Assembly: GCA_946886425.1 (NCBI GenBank)
Contig: CAMPIP010000006.1
Coordinates: 1-28,257 of the forward strand
Direction of reading: 5' to 3'
DNA length: 28,257 nucleotides
Source: an uncultured Actinomycetes bacterium
GTDB taxonomy: Bacteria; Actinomycetota; Thermoleophilia; Solirubrobacterales; 70-9
Every line of letters begins with the position of its first letter. The stretch's first letter is position 1. Both the position numbers and the translations under genes were made by a program. Below, one piece after another: positions 1-6,684 of the stretch. The notes under the pieces are model-generated. The model ran no database searches. It was not told where the DNA came from and worked only from the letters and a program-made list of their open reading frames with translations.

Positions 1-1
1 C

Positions 2-229
2 TGGCCCGGGGCGGAGATGGGGATCATGGCCGCCCGCCTGGCGGTCGGGATCGTTCACCGCCGCTAGATCGAGGCCGGCGCCCCCGGCGGCCGCGACCAG
101 CTCGCCGATGCTTACGCGGCCGAGCACCTGACCGCCGCCGCGGCCGCCGCTGCCGGCTTCGTCGACGAGGTGATCGAGCCGGCCGAGACCCGCGACCGCC
201 TCGCCTTCGCGCTGAGGTGCGGCGGGTGA
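2..229 (+). pseudogene. 3' end of acyl-CoA carboxylase carboxyltransferase (beta) subunit, interrupted by an in-frame stop
   Basis: Reading from base 2 gives WPGAEMGIMAARLAVGIVHRR, then a TAG at 65-67, then a clear continuation ending GFVDEVIEPAETRDRLAFAL and a TGA at 227-229. This resembles the C-terminus of the biotin-dependent carboxyltransferase beta subunit (propionyl- or methylmalonyl-CoA type), which moves the carboxyl group from carboxybiotin to an acyl-CoA. Relatives usually have a Glu after the HRR stretch, so the TAG looks like a GAG-to-TAG change. About 53 codons follow the stop and nearly all end in G or C, so the frame still looks coding and the break is recent or a sequencing error. 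The stop overlaps the next gene as GTGA (226-229), as expected in an operon. The 5' part lies outside the window. Confidence 0.6.
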
Positions 230-867
230 TCTCCTCCTACGTCGCCCTCGGCGACAGCTTCACGGCGGGCCATGGCGGGCCGGAGGGCGAGCGCTGGGCC
301 GATCGGCTGGCGACGTCGCTGCGGGCCCGCAACCCGGACCTCGTCTACGAGAACCTCGCGGTGGACGGGGCGGCCAGCGCCGAAGTCCTCGAGCAGCTGC
401 CGCGGGGGCTGGCGCTCGGTCCCGATCTCGTCACCGTCGTCTGCGGCGCCAACGACGTGCTGCTCGCGACCCGCCCCGACCTGGCCGGCTACGAAGCGCG
501 CTTCGCCGAGATCCTCAGCCGCCTCGCCGCCGCCGAGCCGCGGCCGGCGATCATGACCGCGACGGCTCCGGACGGCTGGCAGTTCCTGGAGCTGCGGCCG
601 CGGACCCGGGCCCGGCTCGACCGCTCGCTGGACGAGCTGAATGCGGCGACCCGCCGGATCGCCGCCGAGCACGGCGTCTTCTGCCTCGAAGTCGCCGGCC
701 ACCCGGGCCTCGCCGACCCCGCCAACTTCAGCGCCGACGGGCTGCACCCCTCGGCGCTCGGTCACCAGCGCGCGGCAACCGAGATCGCCCGCGCGCTGCG
801 AGCCCAGCTCGGAATCGAGTGCGATCTCGACGGAGGTGTGAACGATGGAATCCCCGCTCTCCCTTGA
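226..867 (+). CDS. SGNH/GDSL-type hydrolase (esterase/lipase-like)
   Basis: The protein of about 213 residues has the SGNH-hydrolase blocks in order: GDSFTAG with the nucleophilic Ser near the N-terminus, GAND with the block III Asn about 70 residues later, and DGLHPS with the catalytic Asp and His near the C-terminus. The family cleaves ester bonds in lipids, acyl carriers or glycans; the substrate cannot be told from sequence. There is no signal peptide, so it is probably cytoplasmic. I prefer the GTG at 226: it overlaps the upstream stop as GTGA and has a GAGGTG Shine-Dalgarno at 216-219 and just before. A GTG at 217 is the alternative. The 3' end overlaps the MaoC gene by 23 bases, so the two are likely translated together with the lipid genes around them. 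Confidence 0.88.
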   Translation: MISSYVALGDSFTAGHGGPEGERWADRLATSLRARNPDLVYENLAVDGAASAEVLEQLPRGLALGPDLVTVVCGANDVLLATRPDLAGYEARFAEILSRLAAAEPRPAIMTATAPDGWQFLELRPRTRARLDRSLDELNAATRRIAAEHGVFCLEVAGHPGLADPANFSADGLHPSALGHQRAATEIARALRAQLGIECDLDGGVNDGIPALP

Positions 868-1330
868 CTTCGACCGGCTCGAGGTCGGCGCCGGCTTCCG
901 CTCCCAGGGGCGGACGATCACCGAGACCGACCTGGTCTCCTTCGCGGCCCTGACCGGCGACCGCCACCCACTCCACACCGACGCCGAGTGGGCGGCGGCG
1001 AGCGAGTTCGGCAGCCGCATCGCCCACGGCTCGATGGTGCTCTCCTACTGCGTCGGGATGGTCCCCTTCGACCCGGAGTGGGTGCTGGCCCTGCGCGGCT
1101 TCGAGCGGGTCGCCTTCAAGCGGCCGGTGCGGATTGGCGACACCGTCCACGTCGAGGGCGAGGTCGAGTCGCTGCGCGAGGTCGACGGCCTCACCGGCCT
1201 GGTCGTCTTCAACTGGCGGGTCGTCAACCAGCGCGGCGACGCGGTGGTGCTGGCGAAGGCGCGGGTGGTCTGGCGCCGCGAGGCGGAGCCGGCCGTGGCC
1301 GTGGTCGCCTCCCCGGAGGTCTTCCTTTGA
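845..1330 (+). CDS. MaoC-like hot-dog-fold acyl dehydratase
   Basis: This 161-residue protein contains the hydratase motif FAALTGDRHPLHTD followed by ASEFGSRIAHGSMVLSY. The Asp and His of that segment are the catalytic pair in (R)-specific enoyl-CoA/ACP hydratases of the MaoC family. These enzymes reversibly add water to trans-2-enoyl thioesters, in FAS-II elongation (as HadB-type subunits) or in acyl-CoA metabolism. The ATG at 845 has a good Shine-Dalgarno, GGAGGTG at 832-838, inside the end of the SGNH gene. Its TGA (1328-1330) overlaps the TTG start of the enoyl reductase. Adjacency to an InhA-like reductase makes successive steps (dehydration, then reduction) of one acyl-elongation cycle plausible. 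Whether it works as a homodimer or needs a partner subunit cannot be seen here. Confidence 0.88.
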   Translation: MESPLSLDFDRLEVGAGFRSQGRTITETDLVSFAALTGDRHPLHTDAEWAAASEFGSRIAHGSMVLSYCVGMVPFDPEWVLALRGFERVAFKRPVRIGDTVHVEGEVESLREVDGLTGLVVFNWRVVNQRGDAVVLAKARVVWRREAEPAVAVVASPEVFL

Positions 1331-2154
1331 TCCTCGCCGGCAAGCGCCTGCTCGTCACCGGCGTCGTCGATCGCCACAGCATCGCCTTCGCGATCGCCGC
1401 TCGCGCCCAGGAGGAGGGGGCGGAGGTGTTGCTGACCAGCTTCGGCCGGGTGCGGCGGATGACCGAGCGGGCGGCGACGCGGCTGCCGACCGCGGCCGAG
1501 GTCCTGGAGCTGGACGTCAACCGCGACGAGGACCTGGCCCGGCTGCGCGTCGAGATCGGCGAGCGCTGGGGCGGGCTCGACGGCGCCGTCCACGCGATCG
1601 CCTTCGCGCCCGCCGACGCGCTCGGGGGCAACTTCTTGGCGGCGCCGCGCGCCAGTGCCGGCGCCGCCTTCGAGACCAGCGCCTACTCGTTCAAGGCATT
1701 GGCCGAGGCGCTGGTGCCGTTGCTGGGCACCGCCAAGGGATCCGGCGGCAACGGGGCCGGGGCGGTGCCCAGCGGCAGCTTGGTCGGGCTCGACTTCGAC
1801 GCCTCGGTCGCCTGGCCGGCCTATGACTGGATGGGTGTCGCCAAGGCGGCCCTGGAGTCGGTCAGCCGCTACCTGGCCCGCGACCTCGGGCCGCGCGGCA
1901 TCCGGGTCAACCTCGTCGCCGCCGGCCCGATCCGAACCGCCGCCGCCAGCGGCATCGACGGCTTTGCCGAGCTGGCCCGTGCCTGGCCCGAGCAGGCGCC
2001 GCTGGGCTGGCGGGTCGACGACCCCGGCCCGGTCGCCGACGCCGTCTGCTTCCTGCTCTCGGACCTCGCCCGGGCGACCAGCGGCGAGATCCTCCACGTC
2101 GACGGCGGCGCCCACGCCGTCGCCGCCGTGCCGGGTTCCCCCAAAGTCCCCTAA
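1327..2154 (+). CDS. InhA/FabI-like NADH-dependent enoyl-ACP reductase
   Basis: This is a 275-residue short-chain dehydrogenase of the enoyl-ACP reductase type, which reduces the trans-2 double bond in the last step of each FAS-II cycle. From a TTG start at 1327 it opens ILAGKRLLVTG, then HSIAFAIAARAQEEGAEVLL, the cofactor region of InhA relatives. The Phe-Tyr-Lys set lines up with InhA: F157, Y166 and K173 in GLDFD and YDWMGVAKAALE, then NLVAAGPIRT. At the InhA Ser94 position (VHSIGF) this protein has Ala90 (VHAIAF). The open frame runs far upstream, but the TTG makes a TTGA overlap with the MaoC stop and begins exactly at the family N-terminus. The 3' end meets the opposite-strand oxidoreductase at 2151-2154. 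Confidence 0.88.
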   Translation: MILAGKRLLVTGVVDRHSIAFAIAARAQEEGAEVLLTSFGRVRRMTERAATRLPTAAEVLELDVNRDEDLARLRVEIGERWGGLDGAVHAIAFAPADALGGNFLAAPRASAGAAFETSAYSFKALAEALVPLLGTAKGSGGNGAGAVPSGSLVGLDFDASVAWPAYDWMGVAKAALESVSRYLARDLGPRGIRVNLVAAGPIRTAAASGIDGFAELARAWPEQAPLGWRVDDPGPVADAVCFLLSDLARATSGEILHVDGGAHAVAAVPGSPKVP

Positions 2155-3521
2155 GAGGCCGCGTCGAGCGAGACGGAGTGGTTGGCGACGAAGGTCCCGT
2201 CCGGGTCCCACCTGCGCTTCACCTCGGCGAGGCGGGCGCAGGTCTCGGCGGGGAGGATCGAGTCGACGTCGCAGGGGCGCTCGGCGAAGTTGAAGTAGCC
2301 GCCGTCGGCCGTCCAGGGGGCCATCGCATCGGTGATCCGGTCGAGGTCGCGGGGGACCGTCTCCTCGGAGCCTGGAGCCATCAGCGCGCCGATCGCCTCC
2401 AGCACGAAGGGGCTCTCGAGGCGGTCGAGGGCGCCATTACCGGGCGCGGAGCGGCCGAGGGCGCCGCCGAGCTGGCGCAGCTCGGCGAGCAGCAGCGTCG
2501 AGCCCGTCTCGGGGCCGGGGCCGTTGGCGACGAAGGCCTCGATCGCCTCGTCGGTCAGCTCGGTGAGCGGGGCGTGGTGGCCGTGGCCGGGGACGGGCTG
2601 CTCGGGGTCCATGTGGATTCGGCAGAGACCGGCGGCGGGGATCTGGCCGACCATGTCCATGATCGGCTCGCCGATCTCGCGCAGCGGCGCCATCGTCGCT
2701 TCGCCGGTGGCCTGGTCGCCGATGCAGGCGGCGCCGATCGTAATCACCGGTACGCCGCGCAGCGGCTCCGGGACGTCGGGGATCGGCGGCGGGGTCAGCA
2801 GCCGGGCGATCGAGGTGACCTCCTCGCCGACGCCGGCCGTCCAGTCGCGGTAGGCGCGGAAGGCCGCGGCGCCGAGCTCGGCCGGGAAGATCAGGGTGCC
2901 GGCGTAGAGATCGGCGATCGGCAGCAGCGCGACCCGCAGGGCGGTGACGATCGCGTAGCCGCCGCCGCCCCCGCGCAGCGCCCAGAAGAGGTCCTCGTCG
3001 CTGTTCGCGTCGACGGTGCGCCGCTCGCCCTCGGCCGTGACCAGCTCGATCGCGACGACGTTGTTGCAGGCGAAGCCGTACTGCCGGCCGAGCCAGCTGA
3101 GGCCGCCGCCGACCGTGTAGCCGACGACGCCGACGTCGGGCGAGGAACCGGGCAGGGCGCTGAGTCCGTGTTCGCCGGCCGCCTCGGCCAGCTCCGCCGA
3201 GAGGACGCCGGCCTCGATCCGGGCGATCCGCTCCCGCGGGTCGATCTCGATTCCCCGCATCCGCTCGGTCTTGAGCAGGATCGTCCCGTCCAGGGGCGGC
3301 AGCGGCACGGCGCCATGGCCGGTGCCCTGGGCCGCCACGCGCAGGTCGTTGGCGGCGGCGAAGCGGACCACCGCGACGATGTCCTCGGCGCTCTCGGCGA
3401 AGGCGACCGCCTCCGGGTTCTGGTCGGCCGCCAGGTTCCAGGCGGCGCGCGCCTGGTCCCAATCGGGGTCGCCCGGCCGGGCAACGCGTCCACTGATCTC
3501 GAGTCCGTTGAGGTCGCTCAT
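2151..3521 (-). CDS. FAD-binding oxidoreductase, berberine-bridge-enzyme type
   Basis: The protein (456 residues from the ATG at 3521) has an N-terminal PCMH-type FAD domain: a segment starting AFAESAEDIVAVV, then RVAAQGTGHGA with His69 at the usual 8-alpha FAD-attachment site, then SSPDVGVVGYTVGGGLS and LFWALRGGGGGYAIVTALRV. It ends with a BBE C-terminal segment (YFNFAERP and RRWDPDGTFVANHS). Members oxidise alcohols, sugars or secondary metabolites using O2. Bicovalent members carry a Cys just before PxVG; here two Ser (126-127) stand in that region, so at most a single covalent link is expected. I chose ATG 3521 because GAAAGG lies about 9 bases upstream; GTG at 3530 would add three residues. 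It overlaps the fabI-like gene tail to tail by 4 bases. The substrate is unknown. Confidence 0.85.
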   Translation of the reverse strand: MSDLNGLEISGRVARPGDPDWDQARAAWNLAADQNPEAVAFAESAEDIVAVVRFAAANDLRVAAQGTGHGAVPLPPLDGTILLKTERMRGIEIDPRERIARIEAGVLSAELAEAAGEHGLSALPGSSPDVGVVGYTVGGGLSWLGRQYGFACNNVVAIELVTAEGERRTVDANSDEDLFWALRGGGGGYAIVTALRVALLPIADLYAGTLIFPAELGAAAFRAYRDWTAGVGEEVTSIARLLTPPPIPDVPEPLRGVPVITIGAACIGDQATGEATMAPLREIGEPIMDMVGQIPAAGLCRIHMDPEQPVPGHGHHAPLTELTDEAIEAFVANGPGPETGSTLLLAELRQLGGALGRSAPGNGALDRLESPFVLEAIGALMAPGSEETVPRDLDRITDAMAPWTADGGYFNFAERPCDVDSILPAETCARLAEVKRRWDPDGTFVANHSVSLDAAS

Positions 3522-3554
3522 GCCGGCCACCCTTTCAATAGGGGCACCCGGATT

Positions 3555-4217
3555 TCAACCCTCAATCGGGCGAGTGTGGCTGACCGCCTCGCCCGTCGCG
3601 ACCAGCACGTCATGGACGAGGGAGGGCGGGAAGAGGCCGTGGGCGGCGATTCCGGGGTCGGCCTCGAGCCGGGCCGCCAGGGCTGCGGGGTCGCCGATCG
3701 GCCCGCGGTAGTCGGCGATCAGGCCGCCGTCGGGGCTGCGCGGGACGTCGCGCGGCTCGACCTCGGCACCGAGTCGGCCCAGGGTCGAGGCGGCGCCGAA
3801 CCCGAACAGCTCCAGCGGCACCGGCCCGCGCAGGGCGTCGACCGGCTTGCTGGCGTCGGCGATCACGACGAAACGGTCGGCCGCCGCGGCGACGACCTTC
3901 TCGCGCAGGTGGGCGCCGCCGCCGCCCTTGATCAGCCAGCCGTCCGGGGCGACCTCGTCGGTCCCGTCGATTGCGATGTCGAGCCGCCGCAGCGAGTCGA
4001 AGTCCTCGACCGGGATTCCCAGCTCGCGGGCCTGTTCCTCGGTGGCGACCGAGGTGGCGACGCAGCGCAGGCCGGTCAGCTCGCGCGCGGCCAGGGCGGG
4101 CAACAGGTAGGCGACCGTCGAGCCGGTGCCGAGGCCGACCGTCATCCCCGCCTCGACCAGCTGTGCCGCGGCTTCGGCCGCGACCCGCTTCTCGGTATCG
4201 GTCCCGGTTGCCGTCAC
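3555..4217 (-). CDS. rpiA: ribose-5-phosphate isomerase A
   Basis: The 220-residue protein matches RpiA, which interconverts ribose-5-phosphate and ribulose-5-phosphate. Visible motifs are GLGTGSTV (residues 28-35, phosphate binding), DGTDE (84-88, with the catalytic Asp pair) and KGGGGAHLREK (98-108, with the catalytic Lys98 and Glu106). Its length is typical of the family. The GTG start at 4217 lies 8 bases after a minus-strand TAGAGT (4231-4226) and has no Shine-Dalgarno, so the mRNA is probably leaderless. It is divergent from the FHA gene with only 26 bases between starts. The other non-oxidative pentose-phosphate genes lie about 5 kb away in a separate operon. The BBE-type gene follows 33 bases downstream on the same strand and may be cotranscribed. 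Confidence 0.95.
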   Translation of the reverse strand: MTATGTDTEKRVAAEAAAQLVEAGMTVGLGTGSTVAYLLPALAARELTGLRCVATSVATEEQARELGIPVEDFDSLRRLDIAIDGTDEVAPDGWLIKGGGGAHLREKVVAAAADRFVVIADASKPVDALRGPVPLELFGFGAASTLGRLGAEVEPRDVPRSPDGGLIADYRGPIGDPAALAARLEADPGIAAHGLFPPSLVHDVLVATGEAVSHTRPIEG

Positions 4218-4225
4218 CGGCCGGG

Positions 4226-4235
4226 ACTCTATCCT
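4226..4235. promoter_or_regulatory. overlapping divergent -10 boxes for rpiA (-) and the FHA gene (+)
   Basis: On the plus strand TATCCT (4230-4235) lies 8 bases before the FHA ATG, with TTGCCG (4208-4213) as a possible -35 box at 16-base spacing. On the minus strand TAGAGT (4231-4226) lies 8 bases before the rpiA GTG. The two hexamers share the TA at 4230-4231, so RNA polymerase could melt the same spot for either direction. Both transcripts would begin at or within a few bases of the start codon. This is a sequence-based prediction. Confidence 0.55.
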
Positions 4236-4243
4236 CGCCCCCG

Positions 4244-4825
4244 ATGGACGCGCGGATCTGGTTGACCGGTGCCGGCGGCGAGCCCCGCTCGCTGGCGTTG
4301 AGCGGCGAGCGGACGATCGTCGGCCGCTCCCCGGAGGCCGACCTGCACCTCGACGACGAGGCGGTCTCCTGGAATCACCTGGAGATCGAGCGGCGCGGCG
4401 AGGTGCTGATCGCCACCGACCTCGACAGCAGCAACGGCACCGTCGTCAACGGCGAGCCGCTGGAGCGGCCGCGGCGGCTGCGCGACGGCGACACCCTGAT
4501 CGTCGGCGGCCACCGCCTCGAGGTCTCGTTGGGGGCGGCCACCGCCGGCGGCGAGACCGTCCCGGCGCAGGGACCCTCGGTGGCGCTGAACGAGGAGGAG
4601 CGGGCGACGGCGCGGGCGCTGGTCGCCCCCTACCGCAGCGAGGGCGCCTTCGCCGGGCGTCCCGCGACCCGGGCCGAGATCGCGACGGCGCTGCACGTCA
4701 GCGAGCGGACCGCGCAGCGCCGCCTTGACGCCCTCGCCGCCAAGCTCGGCGTCGTCGGCGAGGGCGGCCGCGAACGGCCGCGCCTGATCGCCGCCCGGGT
4801 GATCGAGCTCGGCCTCGACCGCTAG
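4244..4825 (+). CDS. FHA-domain protein with C-terminal helix-turn-helix
   Basis: The protein has 193 residues. Residues about 22-93 form a forkhead-associated domain, a phosphothreonine-peptide reader: GRS (27-29), SWNH (42-45), SSNG (62-65) and VVNG (67-70) match the usual FHA loop residues, although the common Arg after the loop Ser is replaced by Trp-Asn. Residues about 142-170 (TRAEIATALHVSERTAQRRLDAL) look like a winged helix-turn-helix in which the protein chooses among promoters. A regulator responding to Ser/Thr phosphorylation is plausible, and a kinase gene lies 1.9 kb away. The ATG at 4244 follows a TATCCT -10 box by 8 bases, so the message is likely leaderless. A large hairpin starts 7 bases after its stop. 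The target genes are unknown. Confidence 0.82.
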   Translation: MDARIWLTGAGGEPRSLALSGERTIVGRSPEADLHLDDEAVSWNHLEIERRGEVLIATDLDSSNGTVVNGEPLERPRRLRDGDTLIVGGHRLEVSLGAATAGGETVPAQGPSVALNEEERATARALVAPYRSEGAFAGRPATRAEIATALHVSERTAQRRLDALAAKLGVVGEGGRERPRLIAARVIELGLDR

Positions 4826-4831
4826 CGCGAG

Positions 4832-4873
4832 CGCGGTCTATTTCCGCCCCTATCGGGGCCGAAATAGACCGCG
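4832..4873 (+). terminator. strong hairpin after the FHA gene
   Basis: CGCGGTCTATTTC (4832-4844) pairs perfectly with GAAATAGACCGCG (4861-4873). After one C-C mismatch, GCCCC (4846-4850) pairs with GGGGC (4855-4859) around a TATC loop. There is no U-run, which is common for terminators in high-GC actinobacteria. It begins 7 bases after the FHA stop, so I read it as the terminator of that gene. A dispersed palindromic element is the alternative. Confidence 0.6.
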
Positions 4874-4879
4874 TTCGTC

Positions 4880-4898
4880 TTGGCCCGAACCGGGCCAA
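4880..4898 (+). terminator. second hairpin in tandem
   Basis: TTGGCCCG (4880-4887) and CGGGCCAA (4891-4898) form a perfect 8-bp stem with a 3-base AAC loop, only 6 bases after the first hairpin. It may add to termination before the TolB-like gene or lie in that gene's leader. No poly-U follows. Confidence 0.4.
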
Positions 4899-4990
4899 AC
4901 GTGGCTCGTCGCGGGGCGCCGCTGTCGTTGGCGCGCACGGGTTGCGAGCGGACCATCGGTGGGCAAGCTCATCCACCGAAAGGAATCGCC

Positions 4991-6046
4991 ATGAACCGCG
5001 CCCGCAACATCGTCCTTCTCGCCCTCGTCGCCCTGCTGGTCCTGCCGGCCTTCGCCTCGGCGGCACGCTCGACCGGCGCCGTCGTCTTCTCGCGGGTGAC
5101 GGCCACCACGACCGAACCCAAAGAAGAAAAAGGCGGCCTCTTCGCCGTCCGCGACGGTCGCCTCAACCAGCTGACCGAAAACGCCGCCGACACCGAACCC
5201 TCGTTCTCGCCCGACGGGCGCACGATCGCCTTCGTCCGCGACGGCGACGTCTACTCGGTTCGCGCCGACGGTTCCGGGGAGCGCCACCTCTCCAGCGGCG
5301 CCGAGCTCGACTCGGCCCCGACCGTCTCGCCGAACGGGCGCTACGTCGTCTTCGAGCGGCGGACCAGCGCCACCGGCCCGGCCGACCTCTACACGGTCGG
5401 CGCCAAAGGCGGCGGCGTCCGGCCCCTGGTCGCCACCGTCAACGACGAGCACGACGCCTCGATCGCGCCGGACGGCCGCGGCATCGTCTTCGTCTCCACG
5501 GCCCCGGCCGCCGGCGGCGGCAGCGACGACCTCTACTCGGTGCGTCCCAACGGCGGCAGCCTCGTCCGGCTGACGGCGACGGGGATCGACGAGTTCTCGC
5601 CCCGCTACTTCGCCGGCGGGATCGTCTACAGCCGCGGCGAGAGCACCGAAGGCCCGGCCGCCTACGCCGACGTCTTCACGATGCGCGGCAACGGCAGCCG
5701 CGCCAAGCCGCTCGTCTCCGGGGTCGGCTCCGCCTACGTCGAAGACGTCTCCCCGGCCGGCCACACGGTGATCTTCCGGCGCGACCGCGGTCTCTGGGTG
5801 AAGCGGATCGGCAAGGGCCGGGCCCGCAAGCTGACCGAGCTGCCCGACGGCTCGAAGACCAACTCGGTCTTTTCGTCCGACAGCAAGCGGGTCGCCGCGA
5901 TCGTCCAGGTCGAAGGCGAGACGCAGCTGGTCGCGATTGACGTCAAGAGCGGCCGTCGCACCAACCTGGCCTCCGGTGCCGACCTCGCCGAAGGCGGTAG
6001 CGAAATCGGCCCGGTCATCTCCTGGCAGCCCGTCCCCGGGCGCTGA
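4991..6046 (+). CDS. exported TolB/WD40-like beta-propeller protein
   Basis: The 351-residue protein starts with a signal peptide: MNRARN, a hydrophobic run (IVLLALVALLVLPAF) and ASA at about residues 23-25. The mature part repeats the PD40/TolB blade pattern, for example PSFSPDGRTIAFVRDGDVYSV, PTVSPNGRYVVFERR and ASIAPDGRGIVFVST, each followed by a phrase such as DLYSVRPNGGSLVRLT. This predicts a six- or seven-bladed propeller outside the membrane, a scaffold for protein or ligand binding. No enzymatic motif is visible. The ATG at 4991 has an AAAGGA Shine-Dalgarno; the open frame continues upstream, but only this start gives a signal peptide. The gene stands alone, with hairpins on both sides (4832-4898 and 6057-6103), so it is probably a single-gene transcript. 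Confidence 0.82.
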   Translation: MNRARNIVLLALVALLVLPAFASAARSTGAVVFSRVTATTTEPKEEKGGLFAVRDGRLNQLTENAADTEPSFSPDGRTIAFVRDGDVYSVRADGSGERHLSSGAELDSAPTVSPNGRYVVFERRTSATGPADLYTVGAKGGGVRPLVATVNDEHDASIAPDGRGIVFVSTAPAAGGGSDDLYSVRPNGGSLVRLTATGIDEFSPRYFAGGIVYSRGESTEGPAAYADVFTMRGNGSRAKPLVSGVGSAYVEDVSPAGHTVIFRRDRGLWVKRIGKGRARKLTELPDGSKTNSVFSSDSKRVAAIVQVEGETQLVAIDVKSGRRTNLASGADLAEGGSEIGPVISWQPVPGR

Positions 6047-6056
6047 CTCAAAGGTG

Positions 6057-6103
6057 GCGCGGTTGTCCTGGGTCCTGCATGGCAGGACATAGGGCAACCG
6101 CGC
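6057..6103. terminator. large two-part hairpin between convergent genes
   Basis: GCGCGGTTGTCCT (6057-6069) pairs with AGGGCAACCGCGC (6091-6103) with one T-G wobble. Inside it GTCCTGC (6072-6078) pairs with GCAGGAC (6082-6088) around an ATG loop. It lies between the stop of the TolB-like gene and the stop of the opposite-strand DUF1697 gene, so it is well placed as a bidirectional terminator. Both outer arms end in the same GCGCGGT/ACCGCG sequence as the hairpin at 4832-4873. Confidence 0.7.
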
Positions 6104-6658
6104 TCATCCCGCTCGGGCGTCCATCAAGGCGAGGAGCTTGGTGGTCGTGCGCCAGTTGCGGATCGTCATCTCCTTGTACTCGGGCTTGCCGACCACCTTG
6201 CTGAGCCGGCTGCTCGAGGCCTTGGACTCGAGGCGGGAGAAGTAGAGGACGCTCCTGCCTGTCCAGGCGCTGTCGACGCCCTCTTTGGTCTCGATCACCG
6301 CCATCGCCCGCTTCGCGGTCAGCGGCTTGCGGAGGAAGATCACGTCGCAGCGGTGGGTCTCGGCGCCGAACCCTGCCGGGGCTTCCTCGACGACGCGCCG
6401 CAGCTCGGCCTCGGTCACGACGACCACCTTCAGCTCGACCCCGAAGCGCTCGCTGAGGCCCTGCTCGAGCCGGGCGGACAGCTCGGCGCGCGGCTGTCGC
6501 GGCGCCCGGAAGAGGACGTTGCCGCTCTGGATGTAGGTGGCGACGTCGGCGTGGCCGAGCTCCTCGACCGTCTCGCGGAGATCCGCCATCGGCACCTTGT
6601 TCCTGCCGCCGACGTTGATGCCGCGGAGCAGGGCGAGGTACTGGACACCGGTTGCCAC
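6104..6658 (-). CDS. DUF1697 family protein
   Basis: The 184-residue protein begins ATGVQYLALLRGINVGGRNKVPMADLRE and continues with YIQSGNVLFRA, the signature pattern of DUF1697, a widespread bacterial family of unknown function. The C-terminal part includes CDVIFLRKPL and RNWRTTTKLLALM, also typical. There is no signal peptide or membrane segment, so it is presumably cytoplasmic. I chose the GTG at 6658 because the conserved N-terminus begins there; the open frame extends upstream into unrelated, shadow-like sequence. A minus-strand TATACC (6675-6670) lies 11 bases upstream and overlaps the -10 box of the divergent kinase gene. No function should be inferred from the kinase neighbour beyond possible co-regulation. 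Confidence 0.85.
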   Translation of the reverse strand: MATGVQYLALLRGINVGGRNKVPMADLRETVEELGHADVATYIQSGNVLFRAPRQPRAELSARLEQGLSERFGVELKVVVVTEAELRRVVEEAPAGFGAETHRCDVIFLRKPLTAKRAMAVIETKEGVDSAWTGRSVLYFSRLESKASSSRLSKVVGKPEYKEMTIRNWRTTTKLLALMDARAG

Positions 6659-6669
6659 TGGCCGCTCAC

Positions 6670-6677
6670 GGTATAAC
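6670..6677. promoter_or_regulatory. overlapping divergent -10 boxes for the DUF1697 gene (-) and the kinase (+)
   Basis: The sequence GGTATAACC (6670-6678) gives TATAAC on the plus strand (6672-6677), 7 bases before the kinase GTG. It gives TATACC on the minus strand (6675-6670), 11 bases before the DUF1697 GTG. The TATA core is shared, so one nearly symmetric element could start transcription both ways. No convincing -35 box at normal spacing is visible. Confidence 0.5.
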
Positions 6678-6684
6678 CAGCCGC

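Noticed and set aside
2178..4265. 695-residue plus-strand open frame opposite the BBE-type and rpiA genes
   Set aside because: Low-complexity composition, antisense to two recognisable genes, with no family motif.
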